Part shown: positions 16,651 to 25,483 of the stretch, piece after piece
How the letters are laid out: every line of letters starts with the position of its first letter
Position numbering within the stretch: position 1 is the stretch's first letter
Source: Micromonospora echinaurantiaca
GTDB lineage: Bacteria; Actinomycetota; Actinomycetes; Mycobacteriales; Micromonosporaceae
Assembly (NCBI RefSeq): GCF_900090235.1
Contig: NZ_LT607750.1
Coordinates: 4,827,001-4,891,000 of the forward strand
DNA: 64,000 bases
Direction of reading: 5' to 3'
Position numbers and translations under genes: made by a program
Notes under the pieces: model-generated
Databases searched by the model: none
What the model saw: only the letters and a program-made list of their open reading frames with translations
What the model was told of the DNA's origin: nothing

Positions 16651-18810
16651 CTATCCGGTGAACGCGGGGTGACGCTCCGCCGGGTCCGACTCGGCGCCCT
16701 CGCGGATGCCGTACCGGCGGTAGACCCGGCCGAGCGGGCCGGGCGCCCACCAGTTCCACCGGCCCAGCAGGCGCATGGTGGCCGGCACCAGCAGCGCCCG
16801 CACCAGCGTGGCGTCGACCACGATCGCCACGATCATGCCGACCCCGATCAGCTTGATGTACGCCATCCCGCCGGTGGCGAACCCGGCCACCACGATGATC
16901 AGCAGCAGTGCGGCGGCGGTGATGATCCGGCCGGTGTGCTGCAACCCGGCGGCCACCGAGGCGGTGTTGTCCCCGGTCCGGTCCCACTCCTCGCGGACCC
17001 GGGAGAGCAGGAACACCTCGTAGTCGGTGGCCAGCCCGAAGAGCACCGCGAGCATCAGGATCGGGTTGCTCGGCTCGATGAACCCGGTCGGGGTGAAGCC
17101 GAGCAGGTCGGCGAGGTGGCCGTCCTGGAAGATCCAGACCACCACGCCGAACGACGCGCCGATCGAGACCAGGTTCATCAGCACCGCCTTGACCGGCAGC
17201 ACCACCGAACCGAAGGCGAGGAAGAGCAGCAGCAGGGTGGCCGCGGCCATCAGCAACGCCATCCACGGCAGCCGGTCGGCGAGGCTGTCCAGCAGGTCCC
17301 GGTCGGCGCCGGGCCGGCCGCCGACCAGCACCTCGGACCCGGCCGGCGCGGGCAGCTCGCGCAGGTGGCGGACCAGGTCCTGGGCGACCTCGCCGGTCGG
17401 CTCGCCCGGGTAGCTCACGGTCAGCAGCGTCGCCTCGCCCCGGTTCGCGGCCACCTGCACGCCGCTCACCCCGGGCAGGCCCGCGATCCGGTCGGCGAAC
17501 GGGCGTACCGCCTCGGCCGGCGCCCCGGTGACCAGCACGTCGATCGGCGCGACCGTGCCGCCGGGGAACTCCGCGGCGATCCGCTCGGAGACCACCCGGG
17601 GCGCGGCGTCCGCGGGCAGCACCCGCTCGTCGAAGCCGCCGAACTCCATCCGCAGCGACGGCACGGCCAGCACGGCGAGCAGCAGCACCACCCCGACCAG
17701 GTAGCGCACCGGCCGGCGCATCACGCTGCGGGCGATCCGGGCCCAGGCGCCGCCGTCGGCCGCCGGCCGCCCACCCCGCCGCCACGGCAGCGGTACGCGC
17801 CCCGCGTCGATCCGCGGCCCGAGCACCGCGAGCAGGGCCGGCAGCACCGTGAGCGCGGCGAGCATGGCGACCAGCACCGCGGCCATCCCGCCGAGCCCCA
17901 TCGAGCGCAGGAAGGACTGCGGGAAGATCAGCAGGCTGGCCATGGCGAGGGCGATGGTCAGCCCGCTGACCAGCACGGTACGGCCGGCGGTGGCCATGGT
18001 GCGCCGGATCGCGGTGGGGGTGTCCCGGCCGGCGGCCAGTTCCTCGCGGAACCGGCTGACCACGAAGAGCGCGTAGTCGACCGCCATGCCCAGGCCGATC
18101 AGCGTGATGATGTTGATCGCAAAGATCGACACCTCGGTGACGAGGTTGACCAGCCGAACCGCGACGAACCCGCCGAGGATCGCCAGCCCGCCGATCAGCA
18201 GCGGGGTGGCCGCGGCGACCAGGCCGCCGAAGATGAGCACCAGCAGGACCAGCAGCACCGGCATGGCGAGCAGCTCGGCCCGGGTGATGTCCTCCGTGGT
18301 CTGCCGGTTCGCCTCGTGCAGGAACGGCACGTTGCCACCCGTCTCGGTCCGTACGCCGGGCGTCTCGATGGCCGGGCGCAGCGCCTCGTACGCCGCCGTC
18401 TTGCCGTCCTCGTCGGCGGGCCGGAGCTGGATCAGCGCGTAGGTGGCCCGGCGGTCGGTGGCGAGCAGCGCGGGCGCCTGGGTGTCGTACCAGGTGGTGA
18501 CGCTAACGACCTCGGGACGCTCGCGCAGCCGGGTGACGGTCGCGGTGACCGGGTCACGGAAGGCCGGCTGGTCGGCCGACACCGAGTCGCTGGACCAGAG
18601 CACGATCACGTCGGCCCCCTGCGGGCCCAGCTCGTCGGTGATCCGCTCGTACGCCCGGCTGGACTCGCTGGCCGGGTCGTCGAACCCGCCCCCGGTGAGC
18701 TGCCCGAAGACCCCCGCACCCCAGGTCGATCCGACCACGACCAGCAGCACGGCCGCGGCGAGCACCGCCCAGCGCAGCCGCACCACCATCCGCCCCCACC
18801 ACGCGAACAT
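16651..18810 (-). CDS. MMPL family RND transporter
   Basis: A 719-residue RND-type permease of the MMPL/ActII-3 family, used to export lipids or antibiotics with proton antiport. The two repeats are visible: a first membrane helix at 12-34, an extracytoplasmic loop, then five helices (about 170-350), and the same layout again (about 365-690). The proton-relay motif of the first half appears as IGLGMAVDYALFVVSRFREE and that of the second as LFGLATDYEVFLLSRVREEW, both with the conserved Gly-Asp-Tyr. It is divergent from a TetR gene with a clear operator between them, so it is probably repressor-controlled efflux. Confidence 0.93.
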   Translation of the reverse strand: MFAWWGRMVVRLRWAVLAAAVLLVVVGSTWGAGVFGQLTGGGFDDPASESSRAYERITDELGPQGADVIVLWSSDSVSADQPAFRDPVTATVTRLRERPEVVSVTTWYDTQAPALLATDRRATYALIQLRPADEDGKTAAYEALRPAIETPGVRTETGGNVPFLHEANRQTTEDITRAELLAMPVLLVLLVLIFGGLVAAATPLLIGGLAILGGFVAVRLVNLVTEVSIFAINIITLIGLGMAVDYALFVVSRFREELAAGRDTPTAIRRTMATAGRTVLVSGLTIALAMASLLIFPQSFLRSMGLGGMAAVLVAMLAALTVLPALLAVLGPRIDAGRVPLPWRRGGRPAADGGAWARIARSVMRRPVRYLVGVVLLLAVLAVPSLRMEFGGFDERVLPADAAPRVVSERIAAEFPGGTVAPIDVLVTGAPAEAVRPFADRIAGLPGVSGVQVAANRGEATLLTVSYPGEPTGEVAQDLVRHLRELPAPAGSEVLVGGRPGADRDLLDSLADRLPWMALLMAAATLLLLFLAFGSVVLPVKAVLMNLVSIGASFGVVVWIFQDGHLADLLGFTPTGFIEPSNPILMLAVLFGLATDYEVFLLSRVREEWDRTGDNTASVAAGLQHTGRIITAAALLLIIVVAGFATGGMAYIKLIGVGMIVAIVVDATLVRALLVPATMRLLGRWNWWAPGPLGRVYRRYGIREGAESDPAERHPAFTG

Positions 18811-18854
18811 GGCTCCCCCTTGACGGCTAAAATGTGACCATCGATCATTTCAGT

Positions 18855-18883
18855 GAACGCCGTTAACTATCGCAACGGCGTTC
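18855..18883. promoter_or_regulatory. Candidate TetR operator between MMPL exporter and TetR gene
   Basis: A perfect inverted repeat GAACGCCGTT (18855-18864) and AACGGCGTTC (18874-18883) with a 9-base spacer. It sits between the two divergent starts (18810 and 18907), where a TetR dimer pair would cover both promoters. The site is probably bound by the adjacent TetR regulator. Confidence 0.75.
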
Positions 18884-18906
18884 GCTTCGGTCAAGGGGGT
18901 AGCCGG

Positions 18907-19629
18907 ATGACCGCACCGACCCGGCGGGAACGCCTGCGTACCGCCACCCTCGCCGAGATCAAGGAGGGGGCGCGCCGGCTGCTGGTGACCGGCGGCGCCG
19001 ACGCGGTCTCGCTGCGCGCCATCGCCCGCGACATGGGCATGACCGCCCCGGCCATCTACCGCTACTTCCCCAGCCTGGAGGCGCTGGTCACGGCACTCGC
19101 CGGGGACCTCTACGACGAGCTGCGACGGTGCCTGGAGGCGGCCCGGGACGCCGCCGGCGGTGAGCCGGTCGACCAGCTGGTGGCCATGTGTCGGGCCTTC
19201 CGCGCCTGGTCGGTGGCGCACCCCGCCGAGTTCGGGCTGATCTTCGGCGCGCCGACCCCCGGGCTGGCCGCCTTCGTCGACGACTGCGTCGACCCGGACC
19301 ATCCCGGCGCCCGGTTCGGCGCGGTCTTCCTCGCGCCGATGATCGAGCTCTGGCACCGGTCGCCGTTCCCCACCCCGCCGGCCGAGTTGCTCCGCGAGCG
19401 CCTCGGCGACCGGCTGGAGCCGCTGCGGCTCAGCCACGGCGACATCCCGATCGAGGTCACGTACACCTTCCTGGCCGGCTGGACCCGGCTCTACGGGCTG
19501 GTCGCTGCGGAGGTCTTCCAGCAGGTGAGCTGGGCGGTCACCGAACCGGAGGCGCTGTTCGAGCTGGAGCTGGAAGCGTTCGCCGCCCAGCTGGGCGGCG
19601 GCGACCGGCCGGGCGGCGCGATCCGCTAG
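18907..19629 (+). CDS. TetR family regulator with WHG-type C-terminal domain
   Basis: A 240-residue regulator. The helix-turn-helix (about residues 10-58) reads IKEGARRLLVTGGADAVSL..IARDMGMTAPAIYRYFPS. The C-terminal part, with AWSVAHPAEFGLIFG and FLAGWTRLYGLVAAEVF, matches the WHG/TetR_C_33-type ligand domain. The ATG at 18907 has AAGGGGG at a suitable distance. It is divergent from the MMPL exporter and almost certainly controls it; a ligand exported by MMPL would be the inducer (inference). Confidence 0.92.
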   Translation: MTAPTRRERLRTATLAEIKEGARRLLVTGGADAVSLRAIARDMGMTAPAIYRYFPSLEALVTALAGDLYDELRRCLEAARDAAGGEPVDQLVAMCRAFRAWSVAHPAEFGLIFGAPTPGLAAFVDDCVDPDHPGARFGAVFLAPMIELWHRSPFPTPPAELLRERLGDRLEPLRLSHGDIPIEVTYTFLAGWTRLYGLVAAEVFQQVSWAVTEPEALFELELEAFAAQLGGGDRPGGAIR

Positions 19630-19719
19630 GCCCGGCACGCGCTGGCTCCGGCGGCACGCCCGGGTGGCGGGCGGCGAAGGGCTGCCCGGCGGGCCCGGCG
19701 GGCACTAGGCTCCCGCGGC

Positions 19720-21312
19720 ATGAGTGACGAGCTGCCGACCCGGGCCGACGTGGTGATCGTCGGGTCCGGGCACAACGGTCTGGTGTCCGCGATCCTGCTG
19801 GCCCGCGCCGGCCTCGACGTGCTGGTGCTGGAGGCGGCCGAGGTGATCGGCGGGGCCACCCGCACGGAGAACCCATTCCCGAAGGTGCCGGGCCTGCGCC
19901 ACTCCACCGGTTCCTACCTGCTCGGGCTGATGCCGCCGGAGCTGCTCGCCACGCTCGACGTACGCATCCCGGTGCTGCGCCGCGACCCGCACTACTTCCT
20001 GCCCACCCCGGGCCCGGAGGGCTCCCCGTACCTGCTCTTCGGCAGCGACGTCGCGGCCACCCGGGCGCAGCTCGCGGAGTTCTTCTCCCCCGCCGACGTG
20101 GCCGCCGACGACGCCCTCCAGGCCGAGCTGGCAGCGCTGCGCGCCGACCTGGCGCCGGTCTGGCTGGCCGACCCGCTGCCCGTCGAGGAGACCGCCGAGC
20201 GGTTCGTCCGGCCGGCGCTGCGGCAGGTCTTCGTCGACCTGGTCCGCGGCTCGGTCGCCGACTACCTGGCCCGCTTCGACTTCCGCTCCGAACTGCTCGT
20301 CTCGATGTACGCGGTCACCGACGGCCTGTCCGGGCTGAACGCCGGCCCGGACGACCCGGGCACCGGCCACAACTTCCTGGTGCACAACATGTGCCGGCTG
20401 CCCGGCTCGGGCGGCACCTGGATGATCGCCGAGGGCGGGATGGGCACCGTCTCGCGGACCTTCGCCGCGGCCGCCCGCGCCGCCGGGGCCACGATCCTGA
20501 CCGGTACGCCGGTCAGCGCGATCACCCTGGCCGGCGGTGCGGCCAGCGGGGTGGTCCTCGCCGACGGGCGGGAGGTGGGCGCCCGGGTGGTGCTCGGCGC
20601 GTGTGACCCGTACCGGCTGATGGACCTGCTGCCCGACGGCGCGCTCCCGGCGCCGCTGGCCGAGCGGATGGCGGCGGTCCGCCGTCCCGGCACCACGCTC
20701 AAGCTCAACCTGGCGCTGAGCGGCCTGCCGCGCTTCTCCTGCCTGCCCGCGGACGCGCCCAGCCCGTTCGGCTCGACCATCCACCTTCTTCCCGGCTCGG
20801 CCTCGCTGATCGGCGGCGGCGAGTCGCCGATGACCGCGCTGCGCGCGATGTGGGCGGACGTGCAGGCGGGCCGGCTGCCCGCGGAGCCGACCATCGAGTG
20901 GTACCTGCACACCACTGTCGACCCGTCGCTCTCCGACGGGCAGGGCCACCACTCGTCGGCGCTCTTCGTCCAGTCCGTCCCCTACGAGCTGGCCGGCACC
21001 AGTTGGGACGAGGCGCTGCCCGGGTACGTCGACCAGTTGATCGCGATCTGCGAGCGGTACGCACCCAACACCGGCGACCTGATCGCCGACGCGGTGCCGC
21101 TGACCCCGGCCGGCATCGAGGCGCACTTCGGCATCACCGGCGGGCACATCCACCACGTCGACAACACCGTCTCGTTCACCGACCGGATGCCGTACGTCAT
21201 CGGGGTCGACGGCGTCTACGCCGGCAGCGCCGGCTGCCACCCGGCGGGCAGCGTCATCGGCGCCGCCGGCCACAACGCCGCCCGTCGCATCCTCACCGAC
21301 CTAGGCCGCTGA
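19720..21312 (+). CDS. Phytoene desaturase-like FAD-dependent oxidoreductase
   Basis: A 530-residue flavoprotein of the phytoene dehydrogenase/NAD(P)-FAD oxidoreductase family. The N-terminal dinucleotide motif VVIVGSGHNGLVSAILLARAGLDVLVLEA ends in the Glu that binds ribose, followed by GGATRTE. The C-terminal FAD motif GVDGVYAGSAGCHPAGSVIGAAGHNAA is complete. Related actinobacterial proteins are annotated as CrtI-like but no other carotenoid gene lies nearby, so the substrate is unknown. It follows the TetR gene in the same direction with a 90-base gap, and could be transcribed with it. The 3' end overlaps the convergent TMEM175 gene by 12 bases. Confidence 0.88.
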   Translation: MSDELPTRADVVIVGSGHNGLVSAILLARAGLDVLVLEAAEVIGGATRTENPFPKVPGLRHSTGSYLLGLMPPELLATLDVRIPVLRRDPHYFLPTPGPEGSPYLLFGSDVAATRAQLAEFFSPADVAADDALQAELAALRADLAPVWLADPLPVEETAERFVRPALRQVFVDLVRGSVADYLARFDFRSELLVSMYAVTDGLSGLNAGPDDPGTGHNFLVHNMCRLPGSGGTWMIAEGGMGTVSRTFAAAARAAGATILTGTPVSAITLAGGAASGVVLADGREVGARVVLGACDPYRLMDLLPDGALPAPLAERMAAVRRPGTTLKLNLALSGLPRFSCLPADAPSPFGSTIHLLPGSASLIGGGESPMTALRAMWADVQAGRLPAEPTIEWYLHTTVDPSLSDGQGHHSSALFVQSVPYELAGTSWDEALPGYVDQLIAICERYAPNTGDLIADAVPLTPAGIEAHFGITGGHIHHVDNTVSFTDRMPYVIGVDGVYAGSAGCHPAGSVIGAAGHNAARRILTDLGR

Positions 21313-21999
21313 CCGATCCTCGGCCGTGGTGGCGGCGCTGGGCAGGGTGCCGGGACCGCGGATGAGGTAGAGGACGACGAGCACGAGGTAGAGGAAGAGG
21401 CTCAGGACCGGGTGGACGAAGACGAACGCGAAGGCGACCAGGTAGAGCAGCGGGCGCAGCAGTAGCCGGCGCGCGATCGCCCGGGTCAGCTGGGGATCCA
21501 GGTCGGGGTGCAGCAGCCGGTGTCGACGCGCGCACCACCAGATCAGGTTGAAGCAGACCGCCTCACCGAGCACGGTGCCGAGGTAGAGCGCGGCGGTCAG
21601 CCGCTGCTCCGCCGCGCTGCCGCGCAGATTGTCCGCGAGCAGGTCGGCGGTGAACGGGATGGCCGCGACGAACAGCAGCAGGAGCAGGTTGAACACCAGC
21701 AGCATCTGGTCGACCCGGACCACGTAGCGCCAGATGTTGTGGTGGCCGAGCCAGACCTGACCGGCGATCGCGAAGGTGATCACATACGCCAGGTAGGCCG
21801 GCCAGGCGTCGACGAGGGCTTCGGGAAGTTCCCTCCCGCCCACCCGGGCCGGACCGTACTGGAGCAGTTCGACGGCCATCACCGTCAGCACGACCGCGAA
21901 GATCCCGTCGCTGAACGTCTCGACCCGGGCGGGGTCCCGCGCCATCTCCTGGTTCCGCCGGTACCGGTACTTCCGCTGCCCAGGTCCAGCCCCGGTCAT
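21301..21999 (-). CDS. TMEM175-like (DUF1211) potassium channel protein
   Basis: A 232-residue membrane protein with six hydrophobic helices. The hallmark RVETFSDGIFAVVLT in helix 1 is the RxxxFSD motif of the bacterial TMEM175/DUF1211 family, which form leaky tetrameric potassium channels (family knowledge). It ends with a short acidic tail. The ATG at 21999 was chosen over one four codons earlier. The gene overlaps the end of the convergent oxidoreductase gene by 12 bases and is otherwise alone. Confidence 0.85.
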   Translation of the reverse strand: MTGAGPGQRKYRYRRNQEMARDPARVETFSDGIFAVVLTVMAVELLQYGPARVGGRELPEALVDAWPAYLAYVITFAIAGQVWLGHHNIWRYVVRVDQMLLVFNLLLLLFVAAIPFTADLLADNLRGSAAEQRLTAALYLGTVLGEAVCFNLIWWCARRHRLLHPDLDPQLTRAIARRLLLRPLLYLVAFAFVFVHPVLSLFLYLVLVVLYLIRGPGTLPSAATTAEDRSAA

Positions 22000-22166
22000 G
22001 CCCCGCCCCACCCTCGTGGATCATGAAGTGGTGGCGTCCCGGTGGGTGCCGGTTAGCGGCTGCTGCCGCCCACCACCCCTGCATGGTCGCCCACCGGGCA
22101 GGCCGCGCGGGTCGGGATCGGGGTACGGGGCCGGGGCGGGCCGGTCGCAGTCGCCCGGCACCGGCG

Positions 22167-23747
22167 TCAGCTGAGGGCTTCGCCGGCGGGGGCGGGAGCC
22201 TCGGCGTCGACCCGGCGGGCCCGGATCTTGTGGCCGACGCTGGTCAGGCAGCGGCCGCTGCTCAGGTCGAACCGCCACCCGTGCAGCTGGCAGGTGAGTT
22301 GGTCGCCCTCCACGATGCCGAACCGGGTCAGGTCCGCCTTCAGGTGCGGGCAGCGCCGCTGCACCACCCAGTCGCCGAGGGTGATGTCCTCGGCGTCGCT
22401 GGTCCGCTCGTGCTCGTCGTACCAGCCCTCGGCGTACTGGAGCCGCTCCTCCGACAGGCACTTGAAGAACGCGTAGACGAACTCGTTGTACTGGCCGATC
22501 CGGGCCGCGGAGAACCGGCAGGAGAGGAAGAGCGAGTTGACCCAGTCCACCTCGCCGATGTGCAGCAGGTGCTCGACCAGCGCCCGCTCGGTGCGGAACC
22601 GGTACCGGACCTTCTCGTCCGCGTACGGCCGGACCTGCTTGCCCGGGAAGTCCACCACGATCGACTCGACGCTCTCCCCGTCGTAGCCGACCAGGTCGAA
22701 GCGGACCGGGCCGCCGACCCCCTTGGCCAGGTAGATCGACTCGTCCAGCAGCGGCTCGACGCGCCGCTTCATCTCCTTCAGGATGTCGATCTCCGGGTGC
22801 CGCCAGGACGCCTTCTCCGCCTCGATGATCGGGCGCTTGCGCTCCCGCATCTCCTCCAGGTGGGCGACCTTGTTCGCGAAGAACTCCTCCACCGGCACCG
22901 GGTGGGTGGTGGTGGCGCCCTCCGTGGTGACCTCGGCGACGCTGCCGGGCAGCAGCACGATGCCGTTGGTGCCACCGACCTTCGCGTACTCGGCGAGGAA
23001 CACCGACTGGTCCGGAAAGATGTTCCCCTCGTCGCCGAAGATGTCGTTGAACTGCCACAGCTCGTCGTCGAGGAAGCACGGCGGGCCGGCGATCGGGAAG
23101 ACGTGCGAGGCGTTCAGGTCGTCGATGTACCGCCAGGTGCGGTCGAACTGCCGGTCACGCTTCTGCTTGCCGAACGCCGTCTTGGCGGCCTGCGGCAGCT
23201 CGTAGACCATCGGGTACCAGATCGCCCCGGAGAACTGGAGCATGTGCGCGTGCACGTGGCCCAGCTCGGCGAAGACGCTCAGGTCGGTGGGGCGGGCGTC
23301 GTTCTGGTTCAGCAGCCGGACACCGTCGTACTCGACCCAGAGCGAGGAGTCGCCGATCGGGCCGTCGGTCGGGCTGGTCAGCGCCTGAATCATGATCTTG
23401 AGGCCGCCGGGCAGCTCCACGACCTGCTCGTTCGGCGCCTTGAGGAACTTGGTGAAGCCCAGCTCCCGGAACTCGTCCTCCATCTCCGAGGTGGGGAACT
23501 CGGGGAGCAGCACGGTCGCGTCCTTCGACACGAAGTCGCGCAGGTGCTTGGCGTCGAAGTGGTCCCGGTGCAGGTGCGAGACGTAGAGGTAGTCGACCTG
23601 GCCGAGGGTCTCCCAGTCGAGCTGCGAATTGTCGGGGAAAGGGAACCATGAGGCGAAATAGGCCGGATTGACCCACGGGTCGCACAGGATGCTGCCCGCG
23701 GCCGTGTCGATCCGCATGCTCGCGTGCCCCGTACCGGTCACTCGCAC
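22167..23747 (-). CDS. Metallo-beta-lactamase fold protein fused to a C-terminal Rieske [2Fe-2S] domain
   Basis: A 526-residue two-domain protein. The N-terminal part (about 1-260) is an UlaG-type metallo-beta-lactamase fold with the metal motif SHLHRDHFD (about residues 58-66). The last 110 residues are a Rieske domain: CPHL (with RRCPHLKADLT) and CQLHGWRFD supply the Cys-His pairs of a [2Fe-2S] cluster. CMP-sialic acid hydroxylase (CMAH) also joins Rieske and metallo-beta-lactamase folds, but in the opposite order. Substrate is unknown. GTG start at 23747 after GGGAG. No redox partner gene is adjacent. Confidence 0.85.
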   Translation of the reverse strand: MRVTGTGHASMRIDTAAGSILCDPWVNPAYFASWFPFPDNSQLDWETLGQVDYLYVSHLHRDHFDAKHLRDFVSKDATVLLPEFPTSEMEDEFRELGFTKFLKAPNEQVVELPGGLKIMIQALTSPTDGPIGDSSLWVEYDGVRLLNQNDARPTDLSVFAELGHVHAHMLQFSGAIWYPMVYELPQAAKTAFGKQKRDRQFDRTWRYIDDLNASHVFPIAGPPCFLDDELWQFNDIFGDEGNIFPDQSVFLAEYAKVGGTNGIVLLPGSVAEVTTEGATTTHPVPVEEFFANKVAHLEEMRERKRPIIEAEKASWRHPEIDILKEMKRRVEPLLDESIYLAKGVGGPVRFDLVGYDGESVESIVVDFPGKQVRPYADEKVRYRFRTERALVEHLLHIGEVDWVNSLFLSCRFSAARIGQYNEFVYAFFKCLSEERLQYAEGWYDEHERTSDAEDITLGDWVVQRRCPHLKADLTRFGIVEGDQLTCQLHGWRFDLSSGRCLTSVGHKIRARRVDAEAPAPAGEALS

Positions 23748-24065
23748 CGCAGTTCTCCCTCGAGAAGACAGACAAGGTGTACGTCAGAACGCTACCGGAG
23801 GCAGTGTGGCCGCCGACCCGCGACGCCGGTAGTGCCGTTCCGCCCTGGTCGCCCTGGCCCCGGATGATCACGTTGGTCCACGTGCGGCGGGGACGGGAAG
23901 GCGCAGTCCCCGCTCCCCGGCGAGCGCGTGGTCCGCGCGCTCGCGCAGTTCGCGGTCGTCGGCGCCGGGGTATGGCCCCGACCCCGTCCGGTCGGACCCT
24001 GCGCCGGGCCCGGCACGGGGCGTGCCAGACTAACCAGAGATCCGATCGCGAGGGAAGGACCGACA
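23748..24065. other. Intergenic region between divergent genes
   Basis: 318 bases separating the MBL-Rieske gene (leftward) from the DUF2631 gene (rightward). It must hold both promoters. I see no gene, clear operator or strong hairpin in it. Confidence 0.5.
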
Positions 24066-24287
24066 GTGGCAGGAAGCGAGCCGGTAACGTCGCCAGACCA
24101 GCACAAGCCCGGGCACCGCAAGTCCGGGCGGATCGGCGCGGTGGTGACCGCGCTGGCGCTGCTGGCGATGATCTGCGGCAACCACGAGGGCAGGGTCGAG
24201 GACATCTGGCTGGTCGGCCTCGCCGTGCTGCTGCTGGTCATCGTCGTCGGCGACGCGGTGCTGCGGCGCAACGGCCTGCGCTCCTGA
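24066..24287 (+). CDS. Small membrane protein, DUF2631 family
   Basis: A 73-residue protein starting with GTG after GGAAGGA. It has a charged N terminus (HKPGHRKSG) and two close transmembrane segments (about 24-40 and 48-65) around a short NHEGRVED loop. The family is found in actinobacteria close to cdsA/rlmN/dxr (for example Rv2876) and is functionally unknown. It is a single gene followed by a hairpin terminator shared with the convergent DivIVA-like gene. Confidence 0.8.
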   Translation: MAGSEPVTSPDQHKPGHRKSGRIGAVVTALALLAMICGNHEGRVEDIWLVGLAVLLLVIVVGDAVLRRNGLRS

Positions 24288-24325
24288 CCGGAACGGCCGC
24301 CGGCTGCGCACCTCCCGCGACACGT

Positions 24326-24364
24326 ACGAAGGGCCCGCCCCCCACCGGGGAGCGGGCCCTTCGT
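24326..24364. terminator. Bidirectional terminator
   Basis: A hairpin with perfect 13-base arms ACGAAGGGCCCGC (24326-24338) and GCGGGCCCTTCGT (24352-24364), between the convergent DUF2631 and DivIVA-like genes. It should stop transcription from both sides. Confidence 0.85.
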
Positions 24365-24372
24365 GACGGCGG

Positions 24373-25452
24373 TCAGCGGCCGAAGAGGATGTCCTGCACG
24401 TCCTTGAGCGCGGCGTCCACCTCGGCCTCGAAGTAGCCGCCCTGCACCAGGCCGAAGCGGAGCGTGTCCAGGTCCTTCGGGTTCACCGGCATCGGGTTGC
24501 GCCCGGCCATCCCGCCGAGCAGGCTCTCGAAGAACCGGTCGACCTGGTCGGGGTCGTAGCCGCTGCCGAACCGGCGCACCTGGAAGCTGCGGCGGATCTG
24601 GTCGACCCGGTAGAGGTCACTGCCGGGCGGGCCGGCCATCGGCGGGCCACCCATCGGCGGGCCACCCATCGGCGGGCCACCGGCCGGCGGGCCACCCATC
24701 GGCGCGCCGCCGAACCCCTGCTGCGGCATCGGCGGCGGTCCGGCCGGGCCACGACCCCGCGGATCCCGCTCCCGCTCCCGTTCCGGCATCCGGATCTCGG
24801 CGGTCATGTCGGTCCGGCCGCGCCGGCCCGCCTCGAAGCCGTCGAACCGCTGCTCGTCCGGGCCGTAGCCCTCCGGACCGTAGCCCTCCGGACCGTAGCC
24901 GCCGGGACCGGCGGGCAGGCCGCGCGGCGGCGGGCCGCCGTGCCCCATCGGGCCCGGGCCCATCGGCGGGTTCGGGCCGGCTGGGCCGCGCGGCGCGTCG
25001 TAGCCCCCACGCGGAGCGTCGTAGCCACCGGCGAAGGCGCCGGTCGGCTCGTCGTAGCGACCGTAGCGGTCCGCCGGCGGCGGGCCGGCCTGCGCCGGCA
25101 TCGGCCGGGGCGGCAGCGGCGACATGCCCCGCTCGTCGCGCATCGGCGGCCCCATCCGGTCCGGCGGGCCGAGCCGGTCGCCCATCCGGGGGTCGCCGCC
25201 GCGCCCGCCGCGCTCCTCCAGCTCGGCGAGCTGCCGCTCCACGCGGTCCAGGTGCAGGTCGACCTGCCACTCGTCGTAGCCGTTGAACCGGACCCGGAAG
25301 ACGACGTCGTGGACCTCCTGCGAGGCCACCGGGGCGCCGACCGGCTGACCGGCGAGTGTCGCCTCGACCCGGTCGAGGAAGGCATCCACCTCGTCGACCT
25401 TGTATCCCCGGCGGAGCGCCTTACGCCGGAAACGCTGACCCTGACTCGCCAC
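24373..25452 (-). CDS. DivIVA-domain protein with disordered Gly/Pro-rich linker
   Basis: A 359-residue cytoplasmic protein with two short DivIVA-like motifs at its ends. The N-terminal one is FRRKALRRGYKVDEVDAFLDRVE (about residues 8-30), and a second RRSFQVRRFGSGYDPDQVDRFFESLLGGM lies near residue 290. Between them is a long disordered linker rich in Gly, Pro, Met and Arg, including tandem PPMGG repeats (24633-24700) and YGPEG repeats. GTG start at 25452 after AGGAGA. DivIVA-like proteins recognise curved membrane and organise polar growth or division; this two-motif form in actinobacteria is of unknown function. It precedes rlmN on the leftward strand and may share its transcript. Confidence 0.82.
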   Translation of the reverse strand: MASQGQRFRRKALRRGYKVDEVDAFLDRVEATLAGQPVGAPVASQEVHDVVFRVRFNGYDEWQVDLHLDRVERQLAELEERGGRGGDPRMGDRLGPPDRMGPPMRDERGMSPLPPRPMPAQAGPPPADRYGRYDEPTGAFAGGYDAPRGGYDAPRGPAGPNPPMGPGPMGHGGPPPRGLPAGPGGYGPEGYGPEGYGPDEQRFDGFEAGRRGRTDMTAEIRMPERERERDPRGRGPAGPPPMPQQGFGGAPMGGPPAGGPPMGGPPMGGPPMAGPPGSDLYRVDQIRRSFQVRRFGSGYDPDQVDRFFESLLGGMAGRNPMPVNPKDLDTLRFGLVQGGYFEAEVDAALKDVQDILFGR

Positions 25453-25483
25453 TATGTCTCCTGGTCTCGTTCGCTACGGCCGG

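Noticed and set aside
16372..18837. An 821-codon open frame opposite the MMPL gene
   Set aside because: Antisense shadow of a well-supported RND transporter; no domain motifs.
22019..22085. GGATCATGAAGTGGTGGCG near 22019 as a third TGATCATGA hairpin
   Set aside because: The beginning matches but no complementary right arm follows, so at most it is a decayed copy.
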